From Acidovorax sp. GW101-3H11 (GTDB taxonomy: Bacteria > Pseudomonadota > Gammaproteobacteria > Burkholderiales > Burkholderiaceae_C): a DNA stretch of 46,444 nt. This document shows, piece by piece, positions 29,102-37,196 of the stretch. Below the pieces are notes generated by a model that ran no database searches, was not told the DNA's origin, and worked only from the letters and a program-made list of their open reading frames with translations. Numbering within the stretch: position 1 is the stretch's first letter; the number at the start of each line of letters is the position of its first letter. The DNA lies in NCBI RefSeq assembly GCF_001633105.1, contig NZ_LUKZ01000028.1, positions 45,100-91,543 on the forward strand, given 5' to 3'. The translations under genes were made by a program, and so were the position numbers.

Positions 29102-30374
29102 GCTGAAGATTCCGTTCGGGTGTGTCTGGCTGCACGGGCGATTGCGCAAGGGGCTGCATGCGGGGCTTCGGATCGACCACGGTGGGCACGCGCAGCACGG
29201 GGAACTGCTGGCCCACCAGGCGCAGGGCCTGCACGGCGGGGCTGGCCAGCAGCAGCTTGATGGTGGGGTGGCGCCAGGTGAGGCGGTCCACCATGTCGTT
29301 GGCTTCGTAGGGCACGTCGCCCACGCCGTTGCCGTCGCGGTCCCAGCCCAGGTAGTTGCTCCAGTAGTTGCCCAGCGGGCCGCCCCAACGCTCGTCGCGG
29401 GCGCCCACATAGCGCACCTGTTCGCGGTTGCCGATGAAGTCGTTGCCGTCCACCACGTTGCGGGTGGAGCCGGCCGACAGGTGCACGCCCACGGTGTTGC
29501 GCACCACCCGGTTGCCGCGCAGCGTGGCGTATTCCACGTCGTAGATGAAGAAGCCGCGCTGGTTGTCGGCCACCAGGTTGTTCTCGATGACCGAGTCCTG
29601 CAGCGTGCGCAGCATGATGCCGTGGTCGCTGTTGCTCCACGCCCGGTTGTTGCGCACCACCTGGTCGCGCACTTCCATCAGCGCGAGGCCCCCCCGGTTG
29701 TTGTAGGTGTCGTTGTCCTCCCACAGGTTGTAGTAGGAGTTCATGTAGTGCGTGCCGTAGCGGCTGTGGTGCAGCCGGTTGCCCTTGAAGACCGCGTGGT
29801 GCGACACGTCCACATACAGCGCGTCGCGCACGAAGCTGATGTGGTTGCCCTCGATGCGGGCGCCCTGGGTGTTGTACAGCTGCACGCCGTTGCCGCGCTG
29901 CGAGGAGTTCACGTCGCGCAGGCCGGTGATGGTGTTGTGCAGCACCTGCACGCCGTCGGCCTTCTCGATCCACAGGCCGAACAGGTTGTAGGTGAGGTCG
30001 CTTTTGCGCACCACCGCGCGGTGCGCGCCGGGCTGGATGTAGATGCCCGCGTTCTGGTCCTTGAGGCTGGTGCCGGAGTCGCGCACGATCAGGCCGTCGA
30101 TCACCACGTCGGGTGCGGCCACGCGGATGGTGTCGCCTTGCTGGCCGCCGCTCACCGTGGGGCGGCCGATGCCGCGCAGGGTCAGCGCCTTGTCGATGCG
30201 CAGCGTGTTCACGCGGTAGACGCCGCGCAGCACCTCCACCGTGTCGCCCGGCGCGGCGGCGTTGACGGCGGCCTGCAGGTCCTGCCCGGGGGTGACCTGC
30301 ACCGTGGCGGCGCAGGCGGGCAAAGCCAGCATCAGCGCCAGGGCTGGGGCAGAGAGGGCCAGGGGCAGCTTCAT
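29076..30374 (-). CDS. nosD: NosD, periplasmic copper-maturation protein
   Basis: A 432-aa exported right-handed beta-helix protein. It has a signal peptide (MKLPLALSAPALALMLALPACA) and then carbohydrate-binding/sugar-hydrolase (CASH-type) repeats with patterns such as GIYIQPGAHRAVV, NGVQLYNTQGARIEGNHI and HGIMLRTLQDSVIENNLV. It ends in the family segment WGGPLGNYWSNYLGWDRDGNGVGDVPY. NosD works with NosF and NosY to assemble the CuZ cluster. Its ATG overlaps the nosR TGA by one base. Confidence 0.93.
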   Translation of the reverse strand: MKLPLALSAPALALMLALPACAATVQVTPGQDLQAAVNAAAPGDTVEVLRGVYRVNTLRIDKALTLRGIGRPTVSGGQQGDTIRVAAPDVVIDGLIVRDSGTSLKDQNAGIYIQPGAHRAVVRKSDLTYNLFGLWIEKADGVQVLHNTITGLRDVNSSQRGNGVQLYNTQGARIEGNHISFVRDALYVDVSHHAVFKGNRLHHSRYGTHYMNSYYNLWEDNDTYNNRGGLALMEVRDQVVRNNRAWSNSDHGIMLRTLQDSVIENNLVADNQRGFFIYDVEYATLRGNRVVRNTVGVHLSAGSTRNVVDGNDFIGNREQVRYVGARDERWGGPLGNYWSNYLGWDRDGNGVGDVPYEANDMVDRLTWRHPTIKLLLASPAVQALRLVGQQFPVLRVPTVVDPKPRMQPLAQSPVQPDTPERNLQRDPQSSPH

Positions 30375-32977
30375 CACGCCAGCCCCACCAGCGCCTTGAT
30401 GGCCAGGAACAGTGCCGCACCGATCAGCAGGTTCTTGAAGCCTACGTAGCTCAGCATGTCCATCACGCCCGCCACGCGGTAGCGGCCCTGCCACCAGGGC
30501 CCGTCCTTCACGTAGCGCTTGCCCGACAGGCGGATCAGCACCTCGTACACGCTCCAGCCGAACCACCAGCCGATGATGGCGCCCGAGGACAGCGTGCCCA
30601 GGGCCGCCATCACCCAGGCCACGCTGGCGGCGACGGCCAGCGAGAAGCCCGCGATGTGCAGCGCGCGCCGCGATGCCCAGCCTTCGCGGCTCCAGGGCCA
30701 CAGGTGGTCCACCAGTTCTGCCCAGATCCAGCGCAGGCCATGGACATCGGCCTTGTGCGCAGGCTGTGCCTGTGCGGTGGGCATGCGCGGGTCCGGCCCC
30801 TGCGCGGCCTTGGCCGAAATCTGATCGGCCACGGTGGCGGGGTGGATGGGGATGAAGTAGCCGTTGGCGCCGATGGGCGTGATCGCGAGGCCGTCCTTCT
30901 CGCGGCGCTTGCGCTCCTTGGCCAGCGGCGGGCAGCCCTTTGTGTCGGTATAGAGCACCATGCAATCGAGGCAGTGCAGGCACTCCCGGTGGTCGATGCG
31001 GCCGTCGGCATCGATGGCCTGCGCGCCGCAGCCCACGGCGCAGGCCTTGCAGCTGTTGCAGTCCTGCTTGCGCTTGAGGCCAAACCAGCGGAACGTGCTG
31101 GGCATGGCGAGCGACGCGCCCAGCGGGCAGATGTACTTGCAGTACGGCCGCTCGATGAAGATCGACACGCCCAGGATGGCCGCCACGAACAGGCCATAGG
31201 GCCAGGCGCGGTTGAGCACGCCCACCAGGAAGGTGGTCTTGAACGGCTCCACCTCGGCCAGTTTCTCGGCCAGACCCATGGAGAACATCGACACTGCCAG
31301 CAGCCCGAAGAACACCGCGTACTTGACCCACTTGAGCCGGTCGTGCCACTTCTGCGGCAGCTGGGTCTGAAAGCGCTTGAGACCCAGGACGCGCGCGATC
31401 TTGTAGATGCCCTCCTGCAGCGACCCGAACGGGCACATCCAGCCGCAGAACAACCCGCGTCCGAACAGGAACACCGTGGCGATGATGAAGATCCAGAACA
31501 GGAAGATGAACGGGTCGGACAGGAACAGCGACCAGGTCCACTGAAAGAGCAGCGCGTGGAACCAGGTCAGCACCTGCGTGATGGAGGGCTGGGCCATCTG
31601 GCCGAAGCCGATCCAGCCGATGCTGATGGCCCAGAAGCTGTACTTGAACGCGTTCACCGGCCACTTGTTCTTGTGGGTGGAGCGGCGCGTGAGTGTTTCG
31701 CGCAGCGCATAGACCACGGTGACGCCCACCAGCAGCAGCGCGAACAGCGCGATGGGCAAGGCCTGCGACTTCCAGATGCGCACCCAGGGCGCATCGGGCT
31801 CCTTCACCTTGGGGCGGCCGCCGTCGAGCAGCGCGGCAGGCAGCCAGTATTTGGATTCGAACACCGCAAAGCTGCGGTGGCCGGTGGCGCGGTCCACGCG
31901 GTTACCCAGGAAGGCGAACTTCCAAGGGTACGCGGCCGAGAAGGCCTGCGAGCGGATGATGAAGATGGCCGATTCGTTGTACCCGGGTGCACCTGCGGCC
32001 TCCAGCCCGTAGAGGTTGAGCGCGTCCAGGTCGCGGAAGGTGAAGGAGTCCGCCCCCTGCTTGACCTGCACCCGGTCGAAGATGCCGCCGCGCACGAAGC
32101 CCGAGCCCTTGAACGACTCCTGCCCGGCGGTCTTGATGACGAACAGCGCGCTCTCGCTGTCCTTCAGGCGGGAGCGCAGGCTTTCGAAGCCGTTCCTGCC
32201 CAGCAGGCTCTGGCCCACGTCGGGGTGGTTCAGGTCGCCGAACCACAGCTCGATGAAGGGCTCGGGGCCGCGTGGCAGGCCCACCTGCTCGGGCTTGACC
32301 AGCAGTTGCTGCACGGCGCCCATCTGCACCAGCTGGGCCCAGCTGTAGGCCGGGCTGGTGCGGGCAAAGCGCGCGGCCTCGCGCACCGTGGGCGCGATGA
32401 TGCCCGTCTGCCGTGCCACGGCCGAGCCCGAGGCCATGACCACCTGGTTCTGGGCCACCACGGTGACGGTGGCGCCGGAGATGGCATCGACGCCGAGCAC
32501 GTTCTCCTCGGGGCGCGAGGGGCCGACCTCGATGGTGTCGGTGACCGACTTGCCCAGGTACTGGTTGTTGAAGTTCGTCAACGCCGATTCCGGAATGCCC
32601 AAGAGCAGGATGGGCTCGGAATGCTTGAGCACCTTGATGCCCACGAAGCGGCCCTGCGCATCCATGCCGATGAGCGTGACCACCGGCTTGCCCGAGTACG
32701 CGGGCGTGTCGGTGATGTCCGTGGACAGCATCACGTAGCCCAGCAGCTTGCCGCCATCGCCATAGGCCTCGACATACGGCGGCTGCCCCTTGCGCTCGGA
32801 AAACCGCACGGCCCCGGGGAACGCATCGGCGCATGGCAGCAGCGCACACAGGTCGCTCGCCGTGGCCAGATTGGCGGGCAGCTCGGCCTCGTACGCACCC
32901 GCATGGGCGCGGGGCGCGAGCAGCGCCAGCAGCAGGGCCATGCAGCAGGCAGCGATCCGGGGGGCGAGGGACATCAT
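30374..32977 (-). CDS. nosR: NosR, FMN/FeS membrane protein for N2O reduction
   Basis: A 867-aa membrane protein that supplies electrons for N2O reduction and is needed for nosZ expression and maturation. It has a signal peptide, a periplasmic FMN-binding domain with SGATVT (near residue 167, Thr-linked FMN), several transmembrane helices, the cytoplasmic pairs CGWMCPFG and CKYICPLG, and two ferredoxin-type clusters (CNSCKACAVGCG; CLHCLDC). The start is a double Met. The 220-bp gap to nosZ carries two repeats, so nosR may depend on read-through or its own promoter. Confidence 0.94.
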   Translation of the reverse strand: MMSLAPRIAACCMALLLALLAPRAHAGAYEAELPANLATASDLCALLPCADAFPGAVRFSERKGQPPYVEAYGDGGKLLGYVMLSTDITDTPAYSGKPVVTLIGMDAQGRFVGIKVLKHSEPILLLGIPESALTNFNNQYLGKSVTDTIEVGPSRPEENVLGVDAISGATVTVVAQNQVVMASGSAVARQTGIIAPTVREAARFARTSPAYSWAQLVQMGAVQQLLVKPEQVGLPRGPEPFIELWFGDLNHPDVGQSLLGRNGFESLRSRLKDSESALFVIKTAGQESFKGSGFVRGGIFDRVQVKQGADSFTFRDLDALNLYGLEAAGAPGYNESAIFIIRSQAFSAAYPWKFAFLGNRVDRATGHRSFAVFESKYWLPAALLDGGRPKVKEPDAPWVRIWKSQALPIALFALLLVGVTVVYALRETLTRRSTHKNKWPVNAFKYSFWAISIGWIGFGQMAQPSITQVLTWFHALLFQWTWSLFLSDPFIFLFWIFIIATVFLFGRGLFCGWMCPFGSLQEGIYKIARVLGLKRFQTQLPQKWHDRLKWVKYAVFFGLLAVSMFSMGLAEKLAEVEPFKTTFLVGVLNRAWPYGLFVAAILGVSIFIERPYCKYICPLGASLAMPSTFRWFGLKRKQDCNSCKACAVGCGAQAIDADGRIDHRECLHCLDCMVLYTDTKGCPPLAKERKRREKDGLAITPIGANGYFIPIHPATVADQISAKAAQGPDPRMPTAQAQPAHKADVHGLRWIWAELVDHLWPWSREGWASRRALHIAGFSLAVAASVAWVMAALGTLSSGAIIGWWFGWSVYEVLIRLSGKRYVKDGPWWQGRYRVAGVMDMLSYVGFKNLLIGAALFLAIKALVGLA

Positions 32978-32979
32978 GG

Positions 32980-33040
32980 GACTATTGTTTTGATAGCTAC
33001 TAGCACATGCTGAATGCGCGGTAGAGGCTCATTTGATTCA
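32980..33040 (+). repeat. Dispersed ~50-bp repeat copy upstream of nosR
   Basis: It reads GTTTTGATAGCTACTAGCAC, ATGCGCGGTAGAGGCTCATTTG on the plus strand. It begins about 2 bp from the nosR start codon and so replaces the expected ribosome-binding region of nosR. Confidence 0.7.
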
Positions 33041-33087
33041 AAGAAGGGGCGCAATCTGCGCAACTGGCGTGCCCCAAAAGACCAGGG

Positions 33088-33195
33088 CAGCCAAGCAAGG
33101 GCCGCCCCGCAGCGAGGGCTGCGTCCCCCTTCCCGAATGGCGCAGCCATTCGAGAGAAGGGGTGAAGGCGCGCAGCGCCTCAGGGGGATCGCCCC
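33088..33195. repeat. Nested palindromic repeat between nosZ and nosR
   Basis: A perfect hairpin CGAATGGC-GCA-GCCATTCG (33134-33152) is enclosed by CCCCTTC (33126-33132) and GAAGGGG (33156-33162), flanked by GC-rich stretches (GGGCCGCCCCGCAGCGAGGG; GCGCAGCGCCTCAGGGGG). This is the form of a common Comamonadaceae intergenic repeat. It directly follows the nosZ stop and could attenuate nosZ-nosR read-through, giving more nosZ than nosR. Confidence 0.7.
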
Positions 33196-33197
33196 AT

Positions 33198-35129
33198 TCA
33201 AGCTTCCACAATCATCCGAGTGCGCATCTCCAGATGCAGCGCATGGCAGAAGTGCGTGCAGTAGCACCAGAACACGCCGGGCTTGTCGGCCACGAAGCTC
33301 ACGGACGCGGTCTCCAGCGGGTTCACGATGAAGTTCACGTTGTAGTTCGGGATGGCGAAGCCGTGCGTCAGGTCCTCGATCTTGTCCAGGTTGGTCAGGA
33401 TCAGCGTGACCTCGTCGCCCTTCTTGAGCTTGAACTCGCGCAGGCTGAAGGCCGGTGCCTGCGATGTCAGCTTCACCGTGACCTTCTTGCCATTGCGGAA
33501 CACGCCGGATTCCTTCGGGTCCTTCACGGCCAGCGGGAACTCGTCGAGCGTGTAGACCTGCTTGGGCTTGACCAGGTCGCGCTTGAAGATGATGAAGTCA
33601 TGCGGCTCGCCGCGCACGGGGTGGTCGGCCATCAGCACCATCTTCTCGCCCGAGATGTCGATGAGCTGCTCGTTCTCGGGGTGCAGCGGCCCCACGGGCA
33701 GGAAGCGGTCCTTGGAGAACTTGCAGCCCACGGCCAGGAACTTGCCGTCGGCGGCCTTGGTTTCGGACTGCGAGGCGTTCAAGTGGCCCGGCTGGTATTG
33801 CACATCGAGGCGGTCCACCACGTACTTGGCGGTCTTGTCGCCCGCGTGGAACTTGATGGCGGCCTCCACGTTCCACTTCACGACCTGGCTGTCCAGGAAG
33901 AGCGTGGTGTAGGCGTTGCCCCGGCCGTCAAACGCGGTGTGCAGCGGGCCCAGGCCCAGTTCCACCTCGGCCACGATGGCGGAATCGAGCTTTTCAAGCT
34001 TGCCGTCGAAGTAGTCGAGCACCTTGGCCAGTTCGATCACGGTGCCGGTGGGCGAGAGCTTGCCCGCGCAGATGAAGTACTTGCCGTCGGGGCTGGCGTT
34101 CACGCCGTGCGGGTTCTTGGGCACCGACACGTAGGCCGTGAGAGCGGTCTTGGGGTCCTTGTTGGCTTCGTGCGTGCCGTCCACCACGGGCACCTTGCTG
34201 CTGCCGATGGTCTTGAACTTGCCTGCCTTCACGGCGGCCTCGATGCGGGCCACGTTGAAGAACAGGCAGGCGTCGCGTTCGGCGGACATCATGTCCTCGT
34301 ACTTCGCGCCCATCTCCACGTTGTACTGGTTGGTGGCGGCCAGCTTGCCGTCGTACGACGTGGCGACCAGATCGCAGTTGCCGTCGATCAGCACCTGCCA
34401 GCGCACTTCCATGGTCTCGGCATCCACGCAGCTGAACATCGAACGGTATTTGCCCGAGTCTTCCGTGCCCGTGTTGGGCAGAGGAATGGCGAATTCACCG
34501 CCGCAGAACACACGCGTGGTGTAGTTGATGGCCGGGTCCACCGGGTCGGCCTTGTCCGGGAAGATGCCGTGAAAGCCCTGCACGTTGGGCAGCTCGGTGA
34601 TCTTGTCGCAGATGAAGTAGTCGAGGCGGATGCGCGCGATGCGGCTGTTGATCTTGTCGTTGATCCAGGCGTAGCGGCCGTCGTAGTTGCCGTCCTTGTA
34701 CGAGGCGTGCGTGTGGTGGGTGTCTGCCACCGTGTACTTCAGGCTGCCGTCGGGCTTGGTGCCCATGACCTTCTTGCTCTCGTTGGTGATACCCCAGCCC
34801 ACCAGTGCGTCGGGCACGAAGCAGGGGATGCGGGTGATCTCGCGGCCCGAAGGCAGGCCCAGCACGCGCATGTCGCCCGTGTGGCCACCGCTCCACAGGC
34901 CGTAGTAGGTGTCCAGCTCGCCGGGCTTGAGGTGCACGCTGGCGCCAGCGCTGGCGTGGCCACCTGCCGGTGCGGCGGCGGGTGCAGCGGGTGCAGCGGG
35001 TGTGGCGGCACTGGGCTTCTCGGTGCAGGCGGCCACGCCAGCGGTCAACCCCACCAGGGCGGCAGTGTTGATGAAGCTGCGTCGGCCCAGGCCGGCGGTG
35101 GGAAGGGGGGCGTCTTTTCTTTCGGTCAT
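33198..35129 (-). CDS. nosZ: Nitrous-oxide reductase, Tat-exported (clade I type)
   Basis: A 643-aa periplasmic multicopper enzyme reducing N2O to N2. A twin-arginine signal (LGRRSFINTAALVGL) marks clade I. An Ala/Pro-rich linker is followed by the seven-bladed propeller with CuZ His ligands: GGHTGD (His83), DTHH (138-139), GFHG (187), NPHG, PLHT, PGHL and EPHD. The C-terminal cupredoxin CuA site has Cys624, Cys628, His632 and Met635 (YCTHFCHALHLEM). The position two after the first Cys, Trp in the proteins I recall, is His here. AGAGGAA precedes the ATG. It follows a small Cys-containing gene by 24 bp in the same operon. Confidence 0.96.
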   Translation of the reverse strand: MTERKDAPLPTAGLGRRSFINTAALVGLTAGVAACTEKPSAATPAAPAAPAAAPAGGHASAGASVHLKPGELDTYYGLWSGGHTGDMRVLGLPSGREITRIPCFVPDALVGWGITNESKKVMGTKPDGSLKYTVADTHHTHASYKDGNYDGRYAWINDKINSRIARIRLDYFICDKITELPNVQGFHGIFPDKADPVDPAINYTTRVFCGGEFAIPLPNTGTEDSGKYRSMFSCVDAETMEVRWQVLIDGNCDLVATSYDGKLAATNQYNVEMGAKYEDMMSAERDACLFFNVARIEAAVKAGKFKTIGSSKVPVVDGTHEANKDPKTALTAYVSVPKNPHGVNASPDGKYFICAGKLSPTGTVIELAKVLDYFDGKLEKLDSAIVAEVELGLGPLHTAFDGRGNAYTTLFLDSQVVKWNVEAAIKFHAGDKTAKYVVDRLDVQYQPGHLNASQSETKAADGKFLAVGCKFSKDRFLPVGPLHPENEQLIDISGEKMVLMADHPVRGEPHDFIIFKRDLVKPKQVYTLDEFPLAVKDPKESGVFRNGKKVTVKLTSQAPAFSLREFKLKKGDEVTLILTNLDKIEDLTHGFAIPNYNVNFIVNPLETASVSFVADKPGVFWCYCTHFCHALHLEMRTRMIVEA

Positions 35130-35153
35130 GCTTGGTTCCTCTTGGGGATGGGC

Positions 35154-35516
35154 TCAGTTGAAAAACGGGGGTGCACGCGCCGGGGGGCTGAGCGCCGCCC
35201 TGGCCTGTGCGAAGAAAGGGGTGCCCATGTGGGGCGCACACACCGAGGCGTGTGCCGTGGGCTGTGCTGCGTGTGGGGCGGTGGGCGGCGTGTCGGCCGC
35301 CAGGCACAGGGGGCAGTCCAGCGTCGATGTGTCCAGCACTGCCAGGCCGTCGGCGGTCTTGATCACCAGCTGCGCCGCGCCGTTGCCCGCGCCGGAGCAG
35401 ACCAGCTCCATGCTGCGGGGTGACACCAGCGGAGCCGCCACCGCCACCCCCAGCGCCAACACAAACCACGCCAGTACCCACAGGCGCAGGGTTCGCAGGG
35501 AGTGGTGGCTTTGCAT
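35154..35516 (-). CDS. Small exported Cys-containing protein (DUF2946-like) at head of nos operon
   Basis: A 120-aa protein with an N-terminal signal/anchor helix (about 10-30), then MELVCSGAG (Cys40) and LDCPLCL (Cys68, Cys71), the general layout of DUF2946-type proteins, which often sit beside copper or haem genes. The C-terminal third is His/Pro/Ala-rich. The gene precedes nosZ by 24 bp and is probably the first gene of the nos transcript, suggesting a role in copper supply. This is inference. The predicted transcript start is at 35517, so the ATG at 35514-35516 would be essentially leaderless. Confidence 0.65.
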   Translation of the reverse strand: MQSHHSLRTLRLWVLAWFVLALGVAVAAPLVSPRSMELVCSGAGNGAAQLVIKTADGLAVLDTSTLDCPLCLAADTPPTAPHAAQPTAHASVCAPHMGTPFFAQARAALSPPARAPPFFN

Positions 35517-35520
35517 GGGC

Positions 35521-35565
35521 TGGATAATAGATTCACGTAATATGAATCTAATTGATCTGAATCAT
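35521..35565. promoter_or_regulatory. nos divergent promoter: FNR/Dnr box, -10 and inverted repeat
   Basis: TTGAT-CTGA-ATCAT (35552-35565) matches the FNR/Dnr/NnrR consensus TTGAT-N4-ATCAA at nine of ten positions. On the minus strand TATTAT (35529-35524) is a good -10; its expected start at 35517 puts the box centre at -41.5, the class II activation position. A perfect inverted repeat AGATTCA-N7-TGAATCT (35529-35549) overlaps the -10/-35 spacer, where a repressor would act. On the plus strand TACAGT (35609-35614) would place the same box near -61.5 for the cytochrome c-nosX pair. Confidence 0.75.
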
Positions 35566-35701
35566 CCTTTGGCGCCGCACCCCTCTGCCCCACAGCGGCC
35601 CCAGCGCCTACAGTTCCTGCACCCCTTCAAGAAAGGCCCGCGCAGTGCTTGCCAGGCCCTTCGGGATGGATGTTTCAACCCCCAAGAACAGGATGTATGC
35701 G

Positions 35702-36112
35702 ATGCAAAAGAACACCATGATGGTCGCCGCAGCGATCGTGGCCGCGCTGCTGGCGGGCTGTGGCGACAAGAAGCCGGAACCTGCCGCAGCGGCGTCGGCG
35801 CCTGCCGCCGTCAGTGCAGCCGCCGCACCCGCCCCGGCGGCTGCCCCGGCCCCGGAGAACGAGCTGGGCAAGAGCGTGTTTGGCAAGACCTGCGCCATGT
35901 GCCACGCCGCTGGCGTGGCCGGTGCCCCCAAGCCCGGTGACAAGGCCGACTGGGGCCCGCGCATTGCCCAGGGCAAGGACACCTTGTACAAGCACGCGAT
36001 CGACGGCTTTACCGGAGCCAAGGGCATGATGCCCGCCAAGGGCGGTGCCGCCAACCTGAGCGACGCCGAAGTGAAGGCGGCCGTGGATTACATGGCCGAC
36101 AAGTCGCTCTGA
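35702..36112 (+). CDS. Lipoprotein cytochrome c (c5-like), linked to nos genes
   Basis: The 136-aa product from the ATG at 35702 (AGGA about 9 bp upstream) has a lipoprotein signal (MQKNTMMVAAAIVAALLAGC), an Ala/Pro-rich tether and a monohaem domain with CAMCH (near 63-67) and a distal Met in GMMPAKGG. It resembles c5/c555-type cytochromes. Its position next to the shared anaerobic promoter suggests it donates electrons to NosZ. It is followed after 11 bp by nosX. Confidence 0.9.
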   Translation: MQKNTMMVAAAIVAALLAGCGDKKPEPAAAASAPAAVSAAAAPAPAAAPAPENELGKSVFGKTCAMCHAAGVAGAPKPGDKADWGPRIAQGKDTLYKHAIDGFTGAKGMMPAKGGAANLSDAEVKAAVDYMADKSL

Positions 36113-36123
36113 GCGGAGGCCGC

Positions 36124-37176
36124 ATGCAGCAAGCGTCTGTGCGCCCCCACGGCCTGTCACGCCGCCGCGTGGCCATGGCGCTGCCTTTGCTGGGCAGCGT
36201 GCTCTGGCACACCGGGGCAGCCGCAGCGGGTGGGCGCCTGCAACCCTGCCGCGCCACCCGGCCCCTGATGGGCACGCAGGTGGACATCGTCGCCGAGGGC
36301 CCCGATGGCCCGCTGCTGCGCCACGCGATCGGCCGCGCCTATGCCGAGATGCAGCGGCTGGAGGCGCTGATGAGCCGCTACCAGCCGCAGAGTGTGGTCA
36401 GCCGCATTCATCTGGCGGCAGGCATCACGCCCGTGGCCGTGCCGCCCGAAGTCATGGCCGTGCTGCAGAGTGCACAGCGCGTGTCGGCCCTGAGCCGGGG
36501 CGCTTTTGATGTGACCGTGGGCGCCTTCAAATCGTGGAACTTTGGCCCGGACAGCAACAAGCTGGTGCCGGGAGCGGCCGAGCTGGCGCGCCAGCGGCCG
36601 CTGGTGGATGCCCGGGGCCTGGTGCTCGACGCGCGGGCGGGCACGGCCTTTCTGGTGCGCCAGGGCATGGCGCTGGACCTGGGTGGGATCGCCAAGCTCC
36701 CGATCCTCGAAGCAGGCATGAAGGTGCTGCGCTCGGAGGGGGTCGAGAACGCCCTGATCAACGGCGGTGGCGATGTGCTGACCCACGGGCTGTGGCAAGG
36801 CAGGCCCTGGCGTGTGGGGCTGCGCGACCCGCGTGCGCCCGAACGCCTGCTGGGCGTGGTGCCGGTGGCGGGCACCGGCGTGGTGGCATCGTCGGGCGAC
36901 TACGAACGTTTCTTTTTCCACGCGGGCCAGCGGCAGCACCATGTGCTCAACCCGCGAACGGGCCGCCCCAGTTCTGGCGTGCATGGCGTGAGCCTGGTGG
37001 CGCGCGATGTGGCGGCCGTCAACGGCCTGGGCGCTGCGCTGATGGTGCAGGGCCCGCAGGCGGGCAGGGCGCTGCCGCAGCGTGTGCCCGGGCTGGCGGT
37101 GCTGGTGGCCGGGCAGGACGGCAGCGTGTGGCAGTCCACCGCCATGGCGGCGCTGCTGGAGGCGGTGGCGTCTTGA
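36124..37176 (+). CDS. nosX: NosX-like FAD:protein FMN transferase (ApbE family)
   Basis: A 350-aa Tat-exported protein (SRRRVAMALPLLG) of the ApbE family. It attaches FMN covalently to the Thr of NosR. Family patches are RPLMGTQVDI, RGAFDVTVGAF, ALDLGGIAK, NGGGDV, VVASSGDYERFF and HHVLNPRTGRP. After ALDLGGIAK the usual GYA is replaced by LPI, and the Asp often seen before PRTG is Asn. It sits 11 bp after the cytochrome gene and nearly touches the convergent apaH. Confidence 0.88.
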   Translation: MQQASVRPHGLSRRRVAMALPLLGSVLWHTGAAAAGGRLQPCRATRPLMGTQVDIVAEGPDGPLLRHAIGRAYAEMQRLEALMSRYQPQSVVSRIHLAAGITPVAVPPEVMAVLQSAQRVSALSRGAFDVTVGAFKSWNFGPDSNKLVPGAAELARQRPLVDARGLVLDARAGTAFLVRQGMALDLGGIAKLPILEAGMKVLRSEGVENALINGGGDVLTHGLWQGRPWRVGLRDPRAPERLLGVVPVAGTGVVASSGDYERFFFHAGQRQHHVLNPRTGRPSSGVHGVSLVARDVAAVNGLGAALMVQGPQAGRALPQRVPGLAVLVAGQDGSVWQSTAMAALLEAVAS

Positions 37177-37196
37177 TGTCCTGACGCTTCTGCGGC

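Noticed and set aside
33028..33041. Second FNR/Dnr box upstream of nosR (TTTGATTCAAA)
   Set aside because: It is a short palindrome with the wrong spacing (no N4 between TTGAT and ATCAA) and lies at the edge of a dispersed repeat.
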